Virus record (IMG/VR): IMGVR_UViG_3300029258_001641
Coordinates: 1-34,388 of that record
Reading direction: 5' to 3' (one strand)
From: a virus
Length of the DNA: 34,388 nucleotides
The stretch's first letter is position 1; each line of letters opens with the position of its first letter. The notes under the pieces were generated by a model that worked only from the letters and a program-made list of their open reading frames with translations, was not told where the DNA came from and made no database searches. Position numbers and translations under genes: made by a program. Positions 30,842 to 34,388 of the stretch are shown piece by piece.

Positions 30842-31204
30842 CTACATGCCAGGTTTTGGTAATTCGAATATTGGGGATGTGATTAATTCGTGTTCCTGGT
30901 GTTTTATCGATCGGATCCAATCGAAAAGCCGGCCCCAATCGGGGCCCGTAAGAAAGGAAATCAGGTCATATAGGCCGGCGGCTTGGATTTCCCGGCATCG
31001 ATCTTTCCCGTCTGTGAATGCGACCGCCTTCCCGGACGCCATTCGAAAAACGATAATATTCCCGTTTTCAATTCCCAGGATCTCGACCAGGTAAAGGTTA
31101 ATCCGGATCCCATCGATCCAAACAATCCCGGGGTCTTTCGCTGGCTTCGCGGGGGTAGACTGCAGGTTCCCCGCCGGCGCCGCGTCGTTATTTTTTTTGT
31201 CCAT
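30842..31204 (-). CDS. Protein of unknown function, 120 aa
   Basis: The start lies within the end of the sulfotransferase gene (17-base overlap). The N-terminal 28 residues are low-complexity (Ala/Pro/Lys). A compact beta/alpha part follows: IVWIDGIRINLYLVEILGI, NIIVFRMASGKAVAFTDG, AAGLYDLISFLTG and DWGRLFDWIRSI. The fold suggests a small folded domain with no signal peptide. It may be an accessory head gene, or a partner of the sulfotransferase since both are inserted between protease and scaffold. No family recognised. Confidence 0.5.
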   Translation of the reverse strand: MDKKNNDAAPAGNLQSTPAKPAKDPGIVWIDGIRINLYLVEILGIENGNIIVFRMASGKAVAFTDGKDRCREIQAAGLYDLISFLTGPDWGRLFDWIRSIKHQEHELITSPIFELPKPGM

Positions 31205-31841
31205 CGCTTTCCTTTCGCCCGGCGGTCTGGGCCTCCCCTGGTAAAAACTTCGGCCGCTCGATCATCCGGGCCAGGCTTGTCGGGACCGCGGCCTTTAAAA
31301 ACTCGAAAACCGGCCGCAGGGCCTCGTCGACATCGGCCAGGATGTTTTCATACTTGACCTCGATGGCGTCGGCTGGGTGTTCCTTGATGTGCTGCCGGAA
31401 TCGGGCGACCGTAAATTCCGCCGCCGGCTGATAGGCCGTCCAGGGAACGAACCCGCGGACGATGTCCCGGTCGGCGGCTTCATATGAACGCCAGGTTTCC
31501 CGGATCCCCCTGGTGACAAAAACTATTTTCGACCCCTTAAACGTCAGGGGTAGCCAGATCCATTCAAGCCCGCCGGCGCCGGGATTTATCGCCAGCTTGG
31601 CCCCGATCCATTTCCCAGGCCTTTTTTGTGCCGTGTAGTCCTGGAGGATTTTCTGGACATATCCCTGGGCCTTGAATCGGTCAAGGTGATTCATGCCGAT
31701 GGCGTGAAATAACGGGTGCGGCTCAAATAGAACAGGGCCGATGTTCGGCGATGCGGCCAGCAGCCGCCGCAGGATCGACGTCCCAGATCTTCTCAATCCT
31801 ATAATCCAAAAAAAACCCTCTCCGTCAAATTGTGATTGCAT
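31188..31841 (-). CDS. Second sulfotransferase-like protein, 217 aa
   Basis: The opening FFWIIGLRRSGTSILRRLL (about residues 10-28) is a clear 5'-phosphosulfate binding loop of the form 'RsGTS'. KIVFVTRGIRETWRSYEAA at about 107-125 provides the second, 3'-phosphate motif (R-x7-S pattern). The remainder, including AIEVKYENILADVDEALRP, matches the helix seen near the C-terminal part of sulfotransferases, where 'v.YE.l..d....l..i..Fl' is common. It is quite different from the enzyme at 20347. GGGAAG precedes ATG. The gene lies alone among head genes, after a GCCGTATACGGC palindrome, suggesting independent acquisition. Confidence 0.75.
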   Translation of the reverse strand: MQSQFDGEGFFWIIGLRRSGTSILRRLLAASPNIGPVLFEPHPLFHAIGMNHLDRFKAQGYVQKILQDYTAQKRPGKWIGAKLAINPGAGGLEWIWLPLTFKGSKIVFVTRGIRETWRSYEAADRDIVRGFVPWTAYQPAAEFTVARFRQHIKEHPADAIEVKYENILADVDEALRPVFEFLKAAVPTSLARMIERPKFLPGEAQTAGRKESDGQKK

Positions 31842-31857
31842 GCTTCCCTTTCGTCTG

Positions 31858-31873
31858 CCGCCGTATACGGCGG
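31858..31873. repeat. 16-bp palindrome, copy 3 of 3
   Basis: CCGCCGTATACGGCGG lies between the stop of the basic 82-residue gene and the sulfotransferase start, 16 bases before the latter. Its 14-bp core is the same as at 2393 and 22651. Confidence 0.85.
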
Positions 31874-31874
31874 T

Positions 31875-32123
31875 TTATGCTTTCGATGCGGCCGATGGGA
31901 TGGCTTTCGGCCTCTTCGGCTTTCTGCGCCGGCGCCCCAGGGATTTGACCAGGTCGTCAATTATGACCTCCCGCCTGGCCGGCGATGCGTAAAAATCCCG
32001 CCAGAATTGCCGGCGCTGGGCCCGGGGCATATTTTTATCCGCCAGGGTTTTATTCAGGGCCCGCAGGATCCGGGCCGCCCGCGTGAAATCCCGCCGCAGC
32101 TTCCACCGTTTGAATTTGTTCAA
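31875..32123 (-). CDS. Small highly basic protein, 82 aa, TTG start
   Basis: The start is TTG 32123, supported by GGAGG directly upstream. The protein begins MNKFKRWKLRRDFTRAARIL and ends in an Arg/Lys/Pro-rich tail (LGRRRRKPKRPKAIP). Charge and length suggest binding to nucleic acid or to an acidic virion part, perhaps in DNA packaging or capsid assembly. It lies between the prohead protease and the second sulfotransferase. No family recognised. Confidence 0.55.
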   Translation of the reverse strand: MNKFKRWKLRRDFTRAARILRALNKTLADKNMPRAQRRQFWRDFYASPARREVIIDDLVKSLGRRRRKPKRPKAIPSAASKA

Positions 32124-32133
32124 CCTGCCTCCG

Positions 32134-33888
32134 TTATCCGACCGCCGCCGATCCCCCCATCGAAAATCCGGTCAGGTCCCCGGCCTTGATCGCTCCCCAG
32201 ACTTTGTCCGAATTAATCTTGATCATTAGCCACCAGGCGCCGGCCTTGATTTTCTGGCCGCCTTTCTGGATGTCTTCGTCCGGCTGAAAACATTCAATTA
32301 CCGGGAAATTGAAAGCCCGCCCTTTATGCATGACCTTTAATTTCCCCCCGCCGCTGGCGTATCTCTCCATGAATTTGACCAGGGCCTTGTCGATCTCTTC
32401 GGCGGTCGTGTAATCCCCTTGGGTATCCGTCGCCATCGGCTCATAAACAATTCCGCCGACCAGGCGCCGATCTTCGTCCGTTTTCAGGATCTTGAATTCG
32501 GCCTTTTTGAAATCATCCGTCCGGGCCGGCTCGACGTGGATCGGCTCGACGTGATTCTCTTCCGCCCAATCCCGGACCCGGCTTTCCGGCCAGGTGTCGG
32601 CTGGGAATCGCAGCTCGACCAGCCATTTGTCATCATATCCCGGCATCGAATACATATAATGCGGCGAGGCCCAGACCTCGATTGCTTCGCCGGGCAGGTC
32701 GACCCGGCCGAATAACTTCCCAGCCTGGTCGCCGCTTCCGGCAAGGCGCCGCTCGTAATCAGTAAAGGTTTCCCAATGATCCCGGATAAAAACCAGGGCG
32801 GTTTCTTTGGCCGCCTCGTCCGGTTCTGGCGCCGCCTGTTTTGCGACCTTGGCCGCCGGCTCGAAATTCTGATATTTGACCTCGTTTTCTTTGAGCCAGG
32901 CCCTGGCCTCGGCCGCTGTCCATTTGTCCTTGGGGAATCGCAGGGCCTGGGGCTGGATTTTGCCGGCCTTCGTCTTTGCCCAGATGACGCCGATCGTCTT
33001 CGGGACGTCGACCCCCCAGACCTTCCCGCCTCGGGTCCGGCGGAAGATGTCAAACTGGTGGGGGTCCTGCAGCCGGGCGGAGTGTTCGCTGGGATAGGGC
33101 TTCCGGATCTCTGTCCGGACCTGGGCCCCCGGCTTGACGTCGTCGATCTTCCGGACCATGCATTCCGGGGCCCGGGCCTTCAAAAATTCCCCCCGGGCCT
33201 TTATCCGGTGTTTGTGGCAAACCGGAATGAATTCCCGCCCATCATTCCAAGTGTAGGCCCATCGGGCCGGGGCGTCGCAGTATTTGCATATATGCTCGAC
33301 CTCGGGGTCGGCCTCCGGGCCGCGCTTCCCAATGTCGCCCCGCTTGGCCAGGATGATGTCAAATATCGGCATGTGATCGCCGGCCGGCGCCGCGTCGGAA
33401 AATTCCAACATGACGGCTTTCCCCGTTTCCCCCTCGATCGCTTTCTCGATCCAGGCGGCGACCTCTCCGGTCCGTAGTCCCTCTGGGACGTTGGCGCTTA
33501 CCATGACGACCTCGGCCGCGGCTGCGGATTTCAAAAAATCCCCGGTAATCGAAACCGCGCCGTCGGTGATCTTGTAATCCTCGAGTGCCGCCGGATCGAT
33601 CCCGCGCAGGGCCTTTTTGAATGCCTCCCTGTCCAGGCTCGTTTCTTTCATCCGGACGCCGCGCCCCCGGATCTCTTTGACCAGGATGGCGTATTTCCGA
33701 AAAAAATCCCGCCGGGTCAATTCCGTTTCTTCCCCCATCGCCTTGATGACGGCGACGGAATCCTGGGACCCTTCGAAATATTTCCGATACATGCAAATAA
33801 ACCGATAGCGGATATCCTTCAATTCGCTGTCGGTCGATTTCTCGACGGCCTCCCGCAGGGCCTGGACCGTCACGTCCTCGATCATCAT
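32134..33888 (-). CDS. Prohead protease of XkdF type with zinc and repeat domains, 584 aa
   Basis: ATG 33888 is chosen for its GGAGGAG nine bases upstream; the in-frame ATG at 33996 overlaps the previous gene. The C-terminal region (from about residue 465) has RRLVGGIVYEPMATDTQGDY, TTAEEIDKALVKFMERY and AGAWWLMIKI, the pattern of XkdF-type putative phage serine proteases (Peptidase_S78_2). The middle has HICKYCDAPARWAY and PVCHKH (about residues 200-230), a zinc-finger-like set. Two copies of a 'LRFP.D.W...ear.Wl.en.v' unit follow (about 320 and 435). The family is thought to mature the head shell. Fusion with these extra domains is larger than usual. Confidence 0.7.
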   Translation of the reverse strand: MMIEDVTVQALREAVEKSTDSELKDIRYRFICMYRKYFEGSQDSVAVIKAMGEETELTRRDFFRKYAILVKEIRGRGVRMKETSLDREAFKKALRGIDPAALEDYKITDGAVSITGDFLKSAAAAEVVMVSANVPEGLRTGEVAAWIEKAIEGETGKAVMLEFSDAAPAGDHMPIFDIILAKRGDIGKRGPEADPEVEHICKYCDAPARWAYTWNDGREFIPVCHKHRIKARGEFLKARAPECMVRKIDDVKPGAQVRTEIRKPYPSEHSARLQDPHQFDIFRRTRGGKVWGVDVPKTIGVIWAKTKAGKIQPQALRFPKDKWTAAEARAWLKENEVKYQNFEPAAKVAKQAAPEPDEAAKETALVFIRDHWETFTDYERRLAGSGDQAGKLFGRVDLPGEAIEVWASPHYMYSMPGYDDKWLVELRFPADTWPESRVRDWAEENHVEPIHVEPARTDDFKKAEFKILKTDEDRRLVGGIVYEPMATDTQGDYTTAEEIDKALVKFMERYASGGGKLKVMHKGRAFNFPVIECFQPDEDIQKGGQKIKAGAWWLMIKINSDKVWGAIKAGDLTGFSMGGSAAVG

Positions 33889-33919
33889 TTTTTTGTTCTC
33901 CTCCGCTTCGCCTCCTCGA

Positions 33920-34388
33920 TTATTTTGTCGGCCGCATCCAGAAAATTTGATTTTCCGGCTGCAGACCCCCCTCGTCCGGCTCTGTCCAGATGTCAACCCG
34001 GACCCGACCGTCCGTCTTCCTCAAAAATCGCAAAACGCATAATTCCCCGATCGAAACCGGCTTGATGGCGCCGGCTGGCTCTCCAGTATATCCGCCGGCT
34101 GTAACTTCCCCCGGGCTGGCTTCATTCGCGCCGACCCCAGCCCATGCCGCAGTTTCCTTCCCCCTCTGCGCCCGGATGAAATCCAGGGCCTCTGTGTCAT
34201 ATGTGATCTTGACGGAAAATGTCTTGACGGGGCGCCCGCTGCCGGCCCGGGCGAATAAGGCGATGGAAAATTCCGCGCCGTCCTGGTTCCTGGGGCCCTC
34301 CGCCCAGATCGTCCCAGGCTCGTTGGCCTGATATCTGACCAGGACCTGACGGGTCCGGTTTATTTGCCGGCTGATTTTCTCGATGGTA
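33920..34388 (-). CDS. Partial gene, possible cohesin-like virion domain
   Basis: An open frame of 155 residues ends at TAA 33922-33920, and its 5' part lies beyond the right edge. The pattern GAEFSIALFARAGSG, VKTFSVKITYDTEALDFIRA, then SPGEVTAGGYTGEPAGAI and IGELCVLRFLRKTDGRVRV recalls cohesin-type beta sandwiches. In these a 'yD...L.f' strand precedes 'pG.v.i' and a 'l..i.F.v' strand. Such domains mediate protein-protein contact on surfaces. It lies upstream of the protease, where portal-associated or head-surface proteins occur. The fold call is by eye only and not certain. Confidence 0.4.
   Translation of the reverse strand, partial: TIEKISRQINRTRQVLVRYQANEPGTIWAEGPRNQDGAEFSIALFARAGSGRPVKTFSVKITYDTEALDFIRAQRGKETAAWAGVGANEASPGEVTAGGYTGEPAGAIKPVSIGELCVLRFLRKTDGRVRVDIWTEPDEGGLQPENQIFWMRPTK

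Noticed and set aside
1-34388. The window ends share ATGGTA and the open frames at both ends are in the same phase, so the window might be a complete circular genome.
   Set aside because: A six-base overlap is weak evidence. Closing the circle would fuse a MazG-like protein to a cohesin-like domain, and no terminase, portal or lysis gene exists in the window. A fragment of a larger genome is more likely; reads spanning the junction would decide.

Overview
This window is part of a tailed bacteriophage or prophage genome (Caudoviricetes, siphovirus-like). The evidence is a contiguous head and tail module: XkdF-type prohead protease, scaffold, HK97-fold capsid, head-tail adaptor, neck and tail-terminator proteins, tail tube, tail assembly chaperones with a -1 frameshift, tape measure, distal tail protein, fibre and a J-like hub. 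No tail sheath or baseplate wedge genes are seen, so a long non-contractile tail is most likely. The DNA is GC-rich and densely packed, with many ATGA, TGATG and TTGA start/stop overlaps. The host cannot be named from this sequence. No terminase, portal, lysis or integrase gene is present, so the window is probably not a complete genome. Both ends cut through open reading frames.

Layout. (1) 1-5183, minus strand: early DNA-metabolism operon. In transcription order it holds a ribbon-helix-helix regulator, a zinc-ribbon protein, a conserved phage protein that may be a strand-annealing protein, a Cas4-like PD-(D/E)XK exonuclease, small proteins, a replication initiator, a G39P-like helicase loader, a resolvase-like nuclease, two small proteins and a MazG-like pyrophosphohydrolase cut by the window edge. 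(2) 5184-5632: divergent control region with a good sigma70-type promoter in each direction and repeated operator-like motifs. (3) 5633-7977, plus strand: a short block of small accessory genes, including a DUF6166-like protein and Cys-rich proteins. Three copies of a ~95 bp leader element each end at a Shine-Dalgarno sequence and GTG start. The block closes with an intrinsic terminator. (4) 8059-20350, minus strand: tail and neck genes. (5) 20347-26922, minus strand: nine non-structural genes for glycan or small-molecule chemistry, placed inside the morphogenesis operon. They are a PAPS-type sulfotransferase, two SAM methyltransferases, a PLP enzyme of the ACC deaminase/D-cysteine desulfhydrase family, three glycosyltransferases, a cupin and a DUF115/GT42-like protein. 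(6) 26922-34388, minus strand: head genes. A second, unrelated-looking sulfotransferase lies between the protease and the scaffold. The partial gene at the right edge looks cohesin-like.

How the parts may work together. The capsid, scaffold and decoration genes look like a separate high-expression unit: a terminator/promoter combination with a structured leader lies upstream (30677-30835) and a strong terminator lies downstream (27589-27623). The glycan cassette is translationally coupled to the head-tail adaptor on one side and the head-closure protein on the other. Its products are therefore probably made late, during particle assembly. The most interesting hypothesis here is a phage-encoded pathway that builds and sulfates a glycan on the virion or remodels the host surface glycan late in infection. 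A 14-16 bp perfect palindrome containing GCCGTATACGGC occurs at three gene junctions (2393, 22651, 31858), each just upstream of a gene start.
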